Assembly: GCF_019249245.1 (NCBI RefSeq)
Contig: NZ_JAESDK010000002.1
Location: 124,001-188,000, forward strand
DNA length: 64,000 bases
Source of the DNA: Alteromonas lipotrueiana
GTDB lineage: Bacteria; Pseudomonadota; Gammaproteobacteria; Enterobacterales; Alteromonadaceae
Direction: 5' to 3'
Position numbers and translations under genes: made by a program. Positions 27,980 to 37,924 of this stretch are shown one piece after another (the first letter of the stretch is position 1; each line of letters starts with the position of its first letter). The notes under the pieces are model-generated. The model saw only the letters and a list, made by a program, of their open reading frames with translations, made no database searches and was not told where the DNA came from.

Positions 27980-28804
27980 ATGTTCACAAGAATAAAAGAC
28001 GATATCCGTGGCGTGTTTCACCGAGACCCCGCTGCCAGAAATACCTTTGAAGTATTAACAAACTATCCAGGATTGCATGCTATCTGGATGCATCGTGTTG
28101 CTCACCGGCTATGGCGTTCTGATTTTAAGTGGCTGGCCCGCAGTGTGTCTACGTTTAGTCGCTGGCTAACGGGCATCGAGATACATCCTGGAGCCAAATT
28201 GGGCCGTCGATTTTTTATCGATCACGGCATGGGGGTGGTCATTGGCGAAACCGCAGAAATTGGCGATGATGTCACCTTGTATCATGGTGTTACGTTAGGG
28301 GGGACATCGTGGCAAGCGGGTAAGCGCCATCCCACCCTTGAAAACAACGTAGTGGTCGGTGCCGGCGCTAAAGTGTTGGGTCCAATCACTATAGGCGAAG
28401 GCGCTAAAGTAGGCTCAAATTCAGTGGTGGTTAAAAGTGCTCCGGCCGGCTCTACGGTGGTTGGCATTCCAGGACGCATTGTACTCAGTCAGACCAATCG
28501 GCAAGAAGCAGAGCAAAAAACCGATAAACGCAATTGTATTGCCCAAAAATACGGTTTTGACGCCTACGCCATAGCGCCTGATAATCCCGATCCGGTGGCC
28601 AATGCAATGGGCATTATGCTGGAACATATGCACCAGATGGACAGCAAGGTTGAAGAGATGTGTTCCGTGATTCGGGCGATGGGTGGCGATGTATGCACCG
28701 ATAAAATTCATTCGCTGAGCAAAGAAGACTTTGCCGACACGGGCATTGACCCTACTGTAAATCAGGGTGAAGAGACCCTGGATGAATTTGACCCTAAGAT
28801 TTAA
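27980..28804 (+). CDS. cysE: Serine O-acetyltransferase
   Basis: Makes O-acetylserine from serine and acetyl-CoA, the committed step of cysteine synthesis. The 274-residue protein has an N-terminal helical domain (residues 1-60), then a left-handed beta-helix of hexapeptide repeats from about residue 65 ([20 protein letters not shown], then [15 protein letters not shown]), with the catalytic His and the CoA-binding loop. The acidic C-terminal extension of about 100 residues resembles the longer EpsC-type forms. It lies directly upstream of the Fe-S locus, which consumes cysteine sulfur. Confidence 0.93.
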   Translation: MFTRIKDDIRGVFHRDPAARNTFEVLTNYPGLHAIWMHRVAHRLWRSDFKWLARSVSTFSRWLTGIEIHPGAKLGRRFFIDHGMGVVIGETAEIGDDVTLYHGVTLGGTSWQAGKRHPTLENNVVVGAGAKVLGPITIGEGAKVGSNSVVVKSAPAGSTVVGIPGRIVLSQTNRQEAEQKTDKRNCIAQKYGFDAYAIAPDNPDPVANAMGIMLEHMHQMDSKVEEMCSVIRAMGGDVCTDKIHSLSKEDFADTGIDPTVNQGEETLDEFDPKI

Positions 28805-29126
28805 AGTCTGTAAACCAATACGCTTAAGCCTAACAAAGAGTTGCTAAGGCTTGTTAAACCGGGGTTACAAATAGCTTTGTATAGTTAGATAGCACCAGAA
28901 AGCCAGGCAGTGCTTGCAGGGTAAATAGCCCTTAATGGGCAGAAAATGTTAACCCATTTTTTGCAAGGCCGGGGAGCTAGTGACTGGTATCGGCGCTAGC
29001 CCTACCATGGTTTATCCAGATTTATGGCACACCATACCTTGCAATCGTTCAAAGCACAAAAGGCGAAAAATCACCCCCTGGTCTTTGTTATGACACGTAA
29101 AGCCTGGCTCGTAAAACTAAGCTGGC
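28805..29126. other. Intergenic region after cysE with a possible terminator
   Basis: No gene is seen. A 6-bp stem (28934-28939/28953-28958) followed by TTTT could end the trmJ-cysE transcript on the plus strand. A competing short hairpin (28928-28931/28936-28939 region) shares one arm. The rest shows nothing recognisable. Confidence 0.4.
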
Positions 29127-29396
29127 TTAGCTTTCGTCTTTTTTAGGCTCGGAATTTTTATCTTCGGCTTTTTTCACTCTGATTTTAGCCTCGCCTACCA
29201 TCTTATCATTTAAGTTTTTAATGGCCGCTTTGGCATCGCCAGGTTTTGGCATTTCTACGAAGGCAAAGCCTTTTGACTCTTTGGTTTTCTGATCTAAGAC
29301 CAGATTGCACGATTGTACAATTCCGTGTGCGCTGAACAGGTTGGTTAATTCGGCTTCGGTAGTGGTTCGGTCTAAGTTTCGGACTAAAATTTTCAT
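29127..29396 (-). CDS. RRM-domain RNA-binding protein
   Basis: An 89-residue protein that is essentially one RNA recognition motif. RNP2 is ILVRNL at residues 3-8 and RNP1 is KGFAFVEM near residue 42. A short basic/acidic tail (KKAEDKNSEPKKDES) follows. Bacterial proteins of this kind bind RNA and are often cold-induced; the targets here are unknown. ATG 29396 was chosen because the RRM begins immediately; the frame is open 17 codons further. It is divergent from iscR, with a 430-base interval between. Confidence 0.87.
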   Translation of the reverse strand: MKILVRNLDRTTTEAELTNLFSAHGIVQSCNLVLDQKTKESKGFAFVEMPKPGDAKAAIKNLNDKMVGEAKIRVKKAEDKNSEPKKDES

Positions 29397-29765
29397 AATT
29401 AATATTTCACGCAGTAAATAAGGCACTAAAAGAGAATGTGAAGCCACGCGTAAGCGCTACGACCTGACTATTCGTAAGCATTTCGGGCACGCTCAGTTCA
29501 TCATTGTAATGCATTTTTTACCAGTCCCGAAATCAGCCTGTATATTAACACTTTATAGGGTCAGGTTTTCGCTTAACTTGTTCTATCTTTTTAGCATCGG
29601 TTGAAAGACAAAATCAATCAGACTCATTGAGACAGCCGAACCAGACTTTGAAAAAGCAGTGAATTCTTTGTGCTAAGATTTACAATGCTTTGTTTTGGCT
29701 AATATTTTTTCGTAACCACCCCAAAGTGAATACCCCCCGATTGCGTGATTTACCACCAGGCCCAA

Positions 29766-29798
29766 ATACTTGACCAATTTAGTCAGGTATGGAACAAT
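29766..29798 (+). promoter_or_regulatory. iscR promoter with type-1 IscR operator
   Basis: A 25-bp imperfect palindrome at 29766-29790 has half-sites ATACTTGAC and GTCAGGTAT around AATTTA, the pattern bound by [2Fe-2S]-IscR in E. coli. It covers a sigma70 promoter: -35 TTGACC (29770-29775), a 17-base spacer and -10 AACAAT (29793-29798). Binding between the elements would repress when Fe-S is sufficient. The iscR start is 30 bases downstream. Confidence 0.85.
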
Positions 29799-29827
29799 TC
29801 TGCCATCAAAAACGGCAGGGGAGTTCT

Positions 29828-30307
29828 ATGAAATTAACATCGAAAGGCCGGTACGCGGTAACCGCTATGCTTGACGTGGCGCTGCATTCTAGCCGTGGTC
29901 CGGTTCCTTTAGCCGACATCTCTGAGCGACAGGAAATTTCTTTGTCGTACCTTGAACAACTTTTCTCGCGATTACGCAAAGAACAGCTGGTGAGCAGTGT
30001 ACGTGGCCCCGGCGGCGGTTATTTGTTAGGGCGTGAGCCGGTTGATATTGCCATTGGTGAAGTTATTCGCGCGGTGGATGAGTCGGTCGATGCGACCCGA
30101 TGTCAGGGTCAGTCTGATTGTCAGGGTGGAGAGCGCTGTCTTACTCACAGCTTGTGGCAGGACCTTAGCGACCGAATCAGTGTTTTTCTGGATGGTATTT
30201 CATTAGGTGAGCTGATGGCCAAGCGGGATGTGCTAGAGGTGGCCGACAGACAGGATAAAAACGCGCTGGGTAAAGCGCAGGATATACAGGTGAGCATACA
30301 GTTGTGA
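29828..30307 (+). CDS. iscR: Fe-S cluster assembly regulator IscR
   Basis: An Rrf2-family repressor that senses Fe-S status through its own [2Fe-2S] cluster. The 159-residue protein has the N-terminal winged helix ([19 protein letters not shown], recognition region [12 protein letters not shown]), and three cluster Cys in [13 protein letters not shown], spaced C-x5-C-x5-C, followed by LTH, whose His is the fourth ligand in E. coli. The set is complete. ATG 29828 has a GGGGAG site; the frame is open 13 codons further. The stop overlaps the iscS GTG start by 4 bases. Confidence 0.96.
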   Translation: MKLTSKGRYAVTAMLDVALHSSRGPVPLADISERQEISLSYLEQLFSRLRKEQLVSSVRGPGGGYLLGREPVDIAIGEVIRAVDESVDATRCQGQSDCQGGERCLTHSLWQDLSDRISVFLDGISLGELMAKRDVLEVADRQDKNALGKAQDIQVSIQL

Positions 30308-31476
30308 GCAACCAGACCCAACCTCCGGTTTATTTAGATTATGCCGCCACCACCCCGGTTGATCCGCTAGTAGCTGAGCAAATGATGCAGTGTCTGACCA
30401 TGGATGGCAATTTTGGTAATGCGTCTTCACGTACTTATCGCTATGGCTGGATGGCCGAAGAAGCTGTGGATGTGGCCCGCAGTCAGGTGTCAGATTTACT
30501 AAACTGCGATCCCCGCGAGATTGTATTTACCTCAGGAGCGACCGAGGCCAACAATTTAGCCATAAAAGGGGTGGCGCAGCAGTATCAGGATAAAGGTCGG
30601 CATATCGTTACTGTGGTGACCGAACACAAAGCGGTGCTTGATACATGCGCGTATCTACAAACTCAAGGCTATGAAGTAACGTATCTGCCGGTGGACGAGC
30701 AGGGGTTACTAAATCTGAATGAGCTTGAAAAAGCGCTGCGTGATGACACCATTTTAGTGTCGGTAATGCACGTGAATAACGAAATCGGGGTAATCCAGGA
30801 TATCACTGCTATTGGCGAGCTATGCCGTGCACGCCAGATTGCGTTTCATGTGGATGGTGCCCAAAGCGTGGGTAAATTGCCTGTTGATTTAAGTACGCTG
30901 CCAGTAGATTTGTATTCGTTGTCGGCCCATAAGTTTTACGGGCCCAAAGGCAGCGGCGCATTATATGTACGTCGCCGTCCAAAGGTTCGGGTTGCTGAAC
31001 AAATCCATGGTGGCGGCCACGAGCGCGGTATGCGCTCAGGAACACTGGCTACCCATCAAATTGTGGGATTAGGTACCGCGTGTGAATTGGCCGGTGAAAA
31101 CCTGCCCGAAGAAATGATGCGCATTAGCGCTTTGCGCGACAAACTTTGGAAGGGTCTGAGTGCACTGCCAAACAGTCAGCTTAATGGGCACCCCACACAG
31201 CGGGTCGCCGGCAATTTGAATGTCAGCTTTACCGGTATTGATGGCGAAAGCCTGATAATGGCGCTCAACACCATTGCGGTGTCATCGGGTTCAGCCTGTA
31301 CTTCAGCCAGTATGGAGCCGTCTTATGTACTGCGAGCTATCGGCTGTGACGCCGAAACCGCTCACAGCGGACTCCGTTTTTCTGTAGGTCGGTATACGTC
31401 GGATGAAGATATTGACCAGGCAATAGAAAAAGTAACCAGTGTGGTTAAAAGTATGCTTGAAGCTAATCGTCAGTAA
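30304..31476 (+). CDS. iscS: Cysteine desulfurase IscS, lacking the C-terminal IscU-docking tail
   Basis: A PLP enzyme that takes sulfur from cysteine for Fe-S clusters and thiolated tRNA. The 390-residue protein has the PLP lysine in [12 protein letters not shown] and the catalytic Cys in [21 protein letters not shown], the IscS (group I) loop. E. coli IscS is 404 residues; this protein stops just after the last core helix ([17 protein letters not shown]), so it lacks roughly the last 15-20 residues that contact IscU. No iscU, hscBA or fdx follows; the next gene is sufB. The start is a GTG overlapping the iscR stop. It may serve tRNA thiolation or feed SufBCD; a second desulfurase (SufS) is in the same locus. 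Confidence 0.9.
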   Translation: MSNQTQPPVYLDYAATTPVDPLVAEQMMQCLTMDGNFGNASSRTYRYGWMAEEAVDVARSQVSDLLNCDPREIVFTSGATEANNLAIKGVAQQYQDKGRHIVTVVTEHKAVLDTCAYLQTQGYEVTYLPVDEQGLLNLNELEKALRDDTILVSVMHVNNEIGVIQDITAIGELCRARQIAFHVDGAQSVGKLPVDLSTLPVDLYSLSAHKFYGPKGSGALYVRRRPKVRVAEQIHGGGHERGMRSGTLATHQIVGLGTACELAGENLPEEMMRISALRDKLWKGLSALPNSQLNGHPTQRVAGNLNVSFTGIDGESLIMALNTIAVSSGSACTSASMEPSYVLRAIGCDAETAHSGLRFSVGRYTSDEDIDQAIEKVTSVVKSMLEANRQ

Positions 31477-31599
31477 CCACGCTATGCATTTATTCGCGTT
31501 GAATAAAACCTGATATTCGGGCATGATCCGCCGCGCTCAGACCAGGCGGTATATAGCAATTTATACAAAGCGCCGGTACACCACACCGGCATCCGGGTA

Positions 31600-31632
31600 A
31601 TACTTGAGTGATTTACTCAGGTATTATACAAT
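31600..31632 (+). promoter_or_regulatory. sufB promoter with second IscR operator
   Basis: A 25-bp palindrome at 31600-31624 has the same outer half-sites as the iscR operator (ATACTTGA and CTCAGGTAT). It covers -35 TTGAGT (31604-31609), a 17-base spacer and a strong -10 TACAAT (31627-31632), the same geometry as at iscR. It lies 124 bases before sufB, in the 279-base gap after iscS. So sufB onward should have its own IscR-controlled promoter. Confidence 0.85.
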
Positions 31633-31755
31633 AGAGCACAGTTTTAAGGCGTTGAGCAGCTTTTTACGCACCACTAAAAAGTGATGTAGGGCAAGACCGT
31701 CATGGCCCTTTTATTCAATGCTCCGCTATGGCAGGCAAACAAGTGAGACTTCAAT

Positions 31756-33201
31756 ATGAGTGAACAGAGCGAACAGATAGATCGAGCGCTGGAACGTAAG
31801 TACGATGCCGGCTTCTACTCTGACATCGAGTCTGAAACATTTGAAAATGGCTTGGACGAGTCGGTTATCCGTCGTATCTCAGCAATGAAAAATGAGCCTG
31901 AATGGATGCTGGACTGGCGTTTGAAAGCCTATCATGCGTGGCTTGAGATGGACGAGCCGGAATGGGCACATGTCCATTATCCAAAAATTGATTTTCAGGC
32001 AGTATCGTATTATTCCGCGCCTAAAAGCATGAAAGACAAACCGCAGTCGCTGGACGAAGTCGATCCAGAACTTCTGCGTACCTACGAAAAGCTGGGTATT
32101 CCGTTGCACGAACAGGAAATGCTGGCCGGCGTAGCAGTAGATGCAGTGTTTGACTCGGTCTCAGTGGTAACGACTTTCCGCTCGAAGCTGGAAGAGGCGG
32201 GCGTTATTTTTTGTCCTATCTCAGAGGCAATTCAAAAGTACCCTGAGCTGGTGAAAAAATACATCGGCTCTGTAGTACCTCGTAGCGATAACTTTTATGC
32301 AGCGCTTAACTGCGCGGTATTTACTGACGGCTCGTTTGTTTACATTCCAAAAGGTGTGCGCTGCCCAATGGAATTATCGACCTATTTTCGTATTAATCAG
32401 GAAAACACCGGCCAGTTTGAACGGACACTCATTGTGGCTGAAGAAGGCAGCTATGTAAGCTACCTTGAAGGTTGTACCGCGCCTCAACGTGATGAAAATC
32501 AGCTGCATGCCGCAGTAGTAGAGCTGGTGGCCATGGACGATGCACAAATTAAATATTCAACGGTGCAAAACTGGTATCCCGGCGATGAAAATGGCAAAGG
32601 CGGTATTTACAACTTTGTGACCAAGCGGGGTATTTGTCATACCAACGCCAAGATTTCGTGGACCCAGGTTGAAACCGGTTCTGCGGTTACCTGGAAATAC
32701 CCAAGCTGCATTTTAAAAGGTGATAACAGTGTTGGCGAGTTTTACTCTGTAGCATTAACCCGTGGTCGTCAGCAGGCCGATACCGGCACCAAGATGATTC
32801 ATATTGGTAAAAACACCCGCTCAACCATTATCTCTAAGGGGATTTCGGCGGGCAGAAGTAACAATGCATATCGCGGTCTGGTGTCGATGGGCCCTAAAGC
32901 CGACGGGGCGCGTAACTTTACCGAGTGTGACTCGTTACTTATTGGTGATACCTGTGGCGCACACACATTTCCGTATATAGAAAGCCGCAATCCTACTGCG
33001 ATTGTAGAGCACGAAGCCACTACCTCAAAGGTAAGTGATGACCAGCTGTTTTTGTGTCAGCAGCGTGGTATGGATCCTGAAAAAGCCGTCTCGATGATTG
33101 TGAATGGCTTTTGTAAGGAAGTATTTAAAGAATTACCGATGGAGTTTGCGGTAGAAGCCGGCAAACTTCTCGAAATCAGTCTTGAAGGTTCAGTGGGGTA
33201 A
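31756..33201 (+). CDS. sufB: Fe-S cluster scaffold subunit SufB
   Basis: The 481-residue scaffold of SufBC2D. Family segments seen are [37 protein letters not shown], the long stretch around [22 protein letters not shown], and [18 protein letters not shown], with the conserved C-terminal [21 protein letters not shown]. The length is as in E. coli. It receives sulfur (via SufE in E. coli) and iron to build clusters. The sufC gene starts 2 bases after its stop. Confidence 0.97.
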   Translation: MSEQSEQIDRALERKYDAGFYSDIESETFENGLDESVIRRISAMKNEPEWMLDWRLKAYHAWLEMDEPEWAHVHYPKIDFQAVSYYSAPKSMKDKPQSLDEVDPELLRTYEKLGIPLHEQEMLAGVAVDAVFDSVSVVTTFRSKLEEAGVIFCPISEAIQKYPELVKKYIGSVVPRSDNFYAALNCAVFTDGSFVYIPKGVRCPMELSTYFRINQENTGQFERTLIVAEEGSYVSYLEGCTAPQRDENQLHAAVVELVAMDDAQIKYSTVQNWYPGDENGKGGIYNFVTKRGICHTNAKISWTQVETGSAVTWKYPSCILKGDNSVGEFYSVALTRGRQQADTGTKMIHIGKNTRSTIISKGISAGRSNNAYRGLVSMGPKADGARNFTECDSLLIGDTCGAHTFPYIESRNPTAIVEHEATTSKVSDDQLFLCQQRGMDPEKAVSMIVNGFCKEVFKELPMEFAVEAGKLLEISLEGSVG

Positions 33202-33203
33202 TA

Positions 33204-33965
33204 ATGCTTAAGATTCAGAATTTACATGCAAGCGTCGAAGACAAGACCATCATTAAGGGTCTTGACCTGGAAGTAAAGCCAGGTGAAGTACACGCAATCA
33301 TGGGCCCGAACGGTGCCGGCAAATCCACGCTGGGTTATGTTCTGTCAGGGCGTGATGGTTATGAAGTAAACGAAGGCACCGCCACCTTCAATAATCAAGA
33401 TTTATTAGACATGGACGTTGAAGAGCGTGCTCAGTCTGGTTTGTTTTTAGCATTTCAGTATCCGGTTGAAATTCCTGGCGTAAGTAATATGGAATTTATG
33501 AAAGAGTCGGTAAATGCGATTCGTGAAAAACAGGGTAAAGAGTCGCTGACCGCTGCCGAGTTTTTGAAAAAAGCCAAAGAAGCCTGCAAACAAGTGCAGT
33601 TGCCTTTAGCATTTTTGAAACGCGGAGTGAACGAAGGCTTTTCGGGCGGTGAGAAAAAACGCAACGAAATTATGCAAATGATTTTGCTACAACCTACCTT
33701 AGCCATTCTAGACGAATCAGACTCGGGTCTGGACGTAGATGCATTGCAGGTTGTTGCCGACGGCGTTAACAGCCAGCGCGACGGCGAGCGTAGCTTTATT
33801 GTGGTAACCCATTATCAGCGTCTGCTTGATTACATCAAGCCTGACTTTGTGCATATTCTGGCCGATGGCAAAATTGTGAAAAGTGGCGATGCTTCGTTAG
33901 CCCAGGAAGTTGAGAAAAACGGCTACGCATTTTTAGGTAAAAAATACGAGGAGTCAGAAGTATGA
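33204..33965 (+). CDS. sufC: Fe-S assembly ATPase SufC
   Basis: A 253-residue ABC-type ATPase of the SufBCD scaffold. Walker A is GPNGAGKST, the signature is FSGGEKKRNEIMQ, and Walker B is ILDESDSGLD. The atypical IlDESDSG and the FAFQYPVEIPGV-type Q loop are standard for SufC. It overlaps sufD by 4 bases (ATGA). Confidence 0.97.
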   Translation: MLKIQNLHASVEDKTIIKGLDLEVKPGEVHAIMGPNGAGKSTLGYVLSGRDGYEVNEGTATFNNQDLLDMDVEERAQSGLFLAFQYPVEIPGVSNMEFMKESVNAIREKQGKESLTAAEFLKKAKEACKQVQLPLAFLKRGVNEGFSGGEKKRNEIMQMILLQPTLAILDESDSGLDVDALQVVADGVNSQRDGERSFIVVTHYQRLLDYIKPDFVHILADGKIVKSGDASLAQEVEKNGYAFLGKKYEESEV

Positions 33966-35221
33966 GTCAATGGCTAAATCAGGTCATTGAGCACGCGTCT
34001 GTCCCATCAGATTTTCTGGCCACTGTGCGCCAGCAGTCGCGTGAGACCTTACAACAACAAGGCTGGCCTGGCCGCCGTGCTGAAAGCTGGCGCTTTACCC
34101 CACTCACCTCAGTGGCAAAGCGCGAAGTGAAGTCGGCAACCGATGTCACTGCGCAACATGCACCAGAAATTGATGGTTTGAACGCTATTGAGTTGGTGTT
34201 TGTGGATGGCAAACTCACCACCGATTGTGACAAGTTAGAGGTACCTGATGGGGTGCTTATTGCCACCTTCGACAACTTGAGTGAAGCAGAGCAACAGCGG
34301 GCCGCCAAAGTATTTGGACAAGTTAAACCTGAACATCATGTGTTTGGACTGGTTAACGATGTAGCCAGTGAGCAGGGCGTATTTATTGATGTAGCCGATA
34401 ACGTGACTCTTGAAAAAGTTATACGTATCACAAATCTGGTCAGCCAGGATGTAGACGCTCACACCCGGGTAGCGGTGAACATTGGCGAGAATGCCAGTGC
34501 CCGTATCGTCGAGCATGCGCAAGGTGATACACCCAGCATGACTACGGCGTTTGTTGAGTACATGATTGGCGACAATGCACATCTTGAACACTATCGGTTT
34601 GCACTGATGGCCGGACAGGCTAAACAAATTGGTGGCAGTCATTTTGCGTTGCATAACGGCTCGACATTAAACAGTACAATTGTGGGCTATGGTAGCGAGT
34701 TGTCGCGTCTGGATGTGGATATTATTCACCGCGGTGAACATGCTGATGCCAAAATGAATGCGGTCTATTTGCTGGCCCAGGGCGAGCTGTTCGATCTGCA
34801 TTCAAATATTGAGCATACGCAACCTAATGGCACTACCGAAGAAAATGCGCGCGGTATTATCGGCGATAACGCCAGAGCCGTGTTCAATGGTCGTATACAT
34901 ATTCATCGCGATGCACAAAAAACGCTGGCCGAGCTGAATAATCGTAATTTGCTGTTGTCACGCAAAGGGCTTATTAATACCAAGCCTGAGCTAGAGATTT
35001 ACGCAGACGATGTGAAATGTGCTCACGGCGCCACCGTGGCCGAGATTGATGAAGAAGCATTGTATTATCTGCTAACTCGCGGAATTTCTCGTAGCAAGGC
35101 GTTGGTGATCCTTAATTTTGGGTTTATTCAGGAGCTGGTAAATCAGGTGCCTGACGATGCAATACGTGAATGGCTACTGCCTAAATTAAGCGAGCGCTTT
35201 ACCCGGATGGAGGTAAAATGA
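33962..35221 (+). CDS. sufD: Fe-S cluster assembly protein SufD
   Basis: The 419-residue paralogue of SufB and third scaffold subunit. The C-terminal half has the beta-helix and the conserved HIHRDAQKTLAELNNRNLLL, and KPELEIYADDVKCAHGATV, followed by EIDEEALYYLLTRGIS. The N-terminal half, with GRRAESWRFTPL, is typical. It overlaps both neighbours by 4 bases. Confidence 0.96.
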   Translation: MSQWLNQVIEHASVPSDFLATVRQQSRETLQQQGWPGRRAESWRFTPLTSVAKREVKSATDVTAQHAPEIDGLNAIELVFVDGKLTTDCDKLEVPDGVLIATFDNLSEAEQQRAAKVFGQVKPEHHVFGLVNDVASEQGVFIDVADNVTLEKVIRITNLVSQDVDAHTRVAVNIGENASARIVEHAQGDTPSMTTAFVEYMIGDNAHLEHYRFALMAGQAKQIGGSHFALHNGSTLNSTIVGYGSELSRLDVDIIHRGEHADAKMNAVYLLAQGELFDLHSNIEHTQPNGTTEENARGIIGDNARAVFNGRIHIHRDAQKTLAELNNRNLLLSRKGLINTKPELEIYADDVKCAHGATVAEIDEEALYYLLTRGISRSKALVILNFGFIQELVNQVPDDAIREWLLPKLSERFTRMEVK

Positions 35222-36435
35222 GCTTAGATGTCGCTGCGCTACGTCAACAATTTCCTATTTTGTCTCGTCAGATAGACGGCAAACCGCTGATTTATCTTGA
35301 TAATGCGGCGACAACGCAAAAGCCGCAAGCGGTTTTAGATGCCATTATAGATTATTACACAACGTGTAATGCCAATGTACATCGGGGTGCGCATCAGTTG
35401 TCTGATGAAGCAACCCGACGTTATGAGCAGGCTCGCGACACCGTGGCTCGGTTTATAAACGCCAGTGTCCGCGAAGAAGTTATTTGGACCCGGGGCACCA
35501 CCGAAGCTATAAATTTAGTCGCCAATGGGTTAGCTCAGCGATTACAGCACGGCGACGAGGTTATGGTGACCGAGATGGAACATCATGCCAATCTGGTTAC
35601 CTGGCAACAAGCCTGTAAACGTGCAGGCGCCACCTTAAAAGTGGTGCCTATTAATGCGCGCGGCGAGTTAGATGAAGTCGAATTTGCGAACTTGTTAGGC
35701 CCGGCAACCCGCCTGGTTGCTATGCCTCATGTGTCCAACGCATTAGGAACAGTAAATCCGGTTAAAACCTTAACGGCCAAAGCTAAAGAAGTGGGCGCGT
35801 GGGTATTAATTGACGGCGCGCAGGGTATTGCCCACGGCGATGTGGATGTACAGGCTATAGGATGCGATTTTTACGCCTTTTCAGGACATAAAATGTTTGG
35901 GCCTACCGGTATTGGCGCGTTATGGGGTAAACGTTCGGTTTTGGCCGACTGGCCCGTGTGGCTGGTAGGTGGCGAAATGATTCAGGAAGTTACCTATCAG
36001 GATGCTACCTGGGGCGAGCTGCCCAATCGCCTTGAAGCCGGAACTCCGGATATTGCTGGTGCAATTGGCTTAGCGGCCGCGATTGACTGGTTTGATAGCC
36101 TTGATAAACAGGCCATTCAAACCCATGAAAAAGCCCTGTTGGCCAGTGCGCATGCTCAGGCCGAAGAATTTGACGGTTTGCAGATAATTGGCACCGCCAG
36201 AAACAAAATTGGTGTAATGAGCTTTATGCTTGATGGCGCGCATCCAGCGGATGTGGGATTTATTCTGGATCGGCAAGGCATCGCTATTCGCACCGGAGAT
36301 AACTGCGCTCAACCGCTGATGAATAAACTGGGAATACCCGGTACAGCGAGAGCGTCGTTTTCAATTTACAATACGATGGACGAAGTAGATGCTTTGTTCT
36401 CGGCGCTGGGTAAAGCCAGAACGATGTTGGCTTAA
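35218..36435 (+). CDS. sufS: Cysteine desulfurase SufS
   Basis: A group II PLP desulfurase that supplies sulfur to the Suf scaffold through SufE. The 405-residue protein starts LDVAALRQQFPILSRQIDG, and has TRGTTEAINLVANG, the PLP lysine in FSGHKMFGPTGIGALWG, and the catalytic Cys in RTGDNCAQPL. This is the second desulfurase of the locus, after IscS. The matching SufE is at 37375. Confidence 0.96.
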   Translation: MSLDVAALRQQFPILSRQIDGKPLIYLDNAATTQKPQAVLDAIIDYYTTCNANVHRGAHQLSDEATRRYEQARDTVARFINASVREEVIWTRGTTEAINLVANGLAQRLQHGDEVMVTEMEHHANLVTWQQACKRAGATLKVVPINARGELDEVEFANLLGPATRLVAMPHVSNALGTVNPVKTLTAKAKEVGAWVLIDGAQGIAHGDVDVQAIGCDFYAFSGHKMFGPTGIGALWGKRSVLADWPVWLVGGEMIQEVTYQDATWGELPNRLEAGTPDIAGAIGLAAAIDWFDSLDKQAIQTHEKALLASAHAQAEEFDGLQIIGTARNKIGVMSFMLDGAHPADVGFILDRQGIAIRTGDNCAQPLMNKLGIPGTARASFSIYNTMDEVDALFSALGKARTMLA

Positions 36436-36446
36436 CAGGAGACGAT

Positions 36447-36803
36447 ATGAGTGTTGAAACCTTTGTACCAAGTACCACTGTTGTGTCGCTAACTGATGCA
36501 GCAACAAAACATTTTTCAGCTAAGCTGGCTAAAGCCGATAAACAATGGATTCGGTTGTCAACCCGGGTAAGCGGCTGCACCGGCTATGCCTATGTACTTG
36601 ATTATGCAGATAGCCCTGAAGCCGACGACGAGACAATTGATGCCGGCAACGGTGTCAACGTTGCTATCGCCAGCAATGCTGTGACCTTATTACAAGGCAC
36701 TGAAATCGACTATGTGATGGAAGGGGTGAACGGTGTAATTAAGTATTACAACCCCAATGTAGTAGACGAATGCGGTTGCGGCGAAAGCTTTAATATAGGC
36801 TAA
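36447..36803 (+). CDS. sufA: A-type Fe-S carrier protein (SufA/IscA-like)
   Basis: A 118-residue HesB/IscA-family carrier that passes clusters from the scaffold to target proteins. The three cluster Cys are present: one in VSGCTGYAYVLDY and two in ECGCGESF near the C terminus. It has a short N-terminal extension before the fold. I cannot tell SufA from IscA by sequence alone, so the symbol follows context. An AGGAGA ribosome site precedes the ATG. Confidence 0.87.
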   Translation: MSVETFVPSTTVVSLTDAATKHFSAKLAKADKQWIRLSTRVSGCTGYAYVLDYADSPEADDETIDAGNGVNVAIASNAVTLLQGTEIDYVMEGVNGVIKYYNPNVVDECGCGESFNIG

Positions 36804-36813
36804 GGCAATATAA

Positions 36814-37350
36814 ATGGCAGCACAAAAGATGGTCGTCACTGAACGTGACTGCACCGCAAGGTTGGTTCCGGCCGGCGACAAAACGGTTATTCGTGAAGGT
36901 GAGTTTGTTAACATCACCCAGGAGCTGGGTGGTAACTACACCATTACCTGGCATGGCAATATGTACCGGATTGATGGTACGGATGCCGACGCCATAGGCC
37001 GTAAGCCTCAGGTACTGGATTTTGAAGCCCCGACCGATGGTTCTATCAGTGAACAGCAGGTTTGGGATGCGATGGAAACCATTTACGATCCGGAAATTCC
37101 CATTAATCTTGTGTCTTTAGGCTTGATATACAAAGTGACTATTGATCAGGACAGTCACAAAGTGAGTGTTCAGATGACCCTTACTGCCCCAGGCTGTGGT
37201 ATGGGACCGGTGTTAGTAGGTGATGTTGAATACCGGGTAGGGATGGTTCCAAACGTCGACAGCGTTGATGTAGAGCTGGTATTCGATCCGCCCTGGTCAC
37301 GAGAGATGATGAGCGAAGAAGCTCAGCTTGAAGCAGGTCTGTTCTTTTAA
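36814..37350 (+). CDS. sufT: Fe-S maturation protein SufT (DUF59)
   Basis: A 178-residue SufT-type protein: an N-terminal beta-rich domain of about 80 residues followed by a DUF59/MIP18 domain (VWDAMETIYDPEIPINLVSLGL) with the conserved Cys in TAPGCGMG and the C-terminal DPPWSREMMSEEAQLEAG. DUF59 proteins help deliver Fe-S clusters. E. coli lacks sufT; it is common in suf operons of other proteobacteria. Confidence 0.92.
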   Translation: MAAQKMVVTERDCTARLVPAGDKTVIREGEFVNITQELGGNYTITWHGNMYRIDGTDADAIGRKPQVLDFEAPTDGSISEQQVWDAMETIYDPEIPINLVSLGLIYKVTIDQDSHKVSVQMTLTAPGCGMGPVLVGDVEYRVGMVPNVDSVDVELVFDPPWSREMMSEEAQLEAGLFF

Positions 37351-37374
37351 TTACTTCTTGGGATAAGCAACATT

Positions 37375-37788
37375 ATGCGATTGCCTGATAGTCAGGAAAT
37401 TATTGACGATATTGCGTTTTTCGATGACTGGGAACAACGCTATCAGTACATTATTGATTTAGGTAAAGCCATTCCGGGTTTAAGTGATGAGCAAAAAACC
37501 AGTGACCGCCTGGTTAAAGGTTGCCAGAGTTCGGTGTGGATGACTTCGCGCATTGATGAAGGGCGCATACAGTTTGATGTCGACAGCGATGCGGTTATTG
37601 TTCAGGGACTGTTAGCATTGGTACTGGCAGCATACAACGATAAAACACCGGCACAAATTTTGGCGTTTGATATTGATGGCTATTTTACTGAGCTGGATCT
37701 TGAACGTCATATCAGCCCCACACGCGGCAACGGCTTACGTGCCATAGTGGGTAAAATTCAGGCACTGGCGAAATCAGCGACCCGATAA
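37375..37788 (+). CDS. sufE: Sulfur acceptor protein SufE
   Basis: A 137-residue protein that accepts persulfide sulfur from SufS and stimulates it. The active Cys is in RLVKGCQSSVWM, near residue 50, as in E. coli SufE, and the C-terminal helix carries SPTRGNGLRAIV. It is the last gene of the suf run; ndk follows with its own promoter. Confidence 0.95.
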   Translation: MRLPDSQEIIDDIAFFDDWEQRYQYIIDLGKAIPGLSDEQKTSDRLVKGCQSSVWMTSRIDEGRIQFDVDSDAVIVQGLLALVLAAYNDKTPAQILAFDIDGYFTELDLERHISPTRGNGLRAIVGKIQALAKSATR

Positions 37789-37854
37789 TCTGCAAATTAG
37801 AGGGGCTTACAACAATTAATATGCAATTAACCTTAAGGCAATGAACATCGCCTC

Positions 37855-37883
37855 TGGTCAAGTTGCTAAGAATTGCCTATAAT
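37855..37883 (+). promoter_or_regulatory. Predicted ndk promoter
   Basis: -35 TGGTCA (37855-37860), a 17-base spacer and a perfect -10 TATAAT (37878-37883), 42 bases before the ndk start. Confidence 0.6.
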
Positions 37884-37924
37884 TTGCGGCCAAAATATTA
37901 TTCGACTTTTCGGAGAAAAGAAAA

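Noticed and set aside
31572-31590. Terminator directly after iscS
   Set aside because: A GCCGGT/ACCGGC hairpin exists but no T run follows it, so it is not a standard intrinsic terminator.
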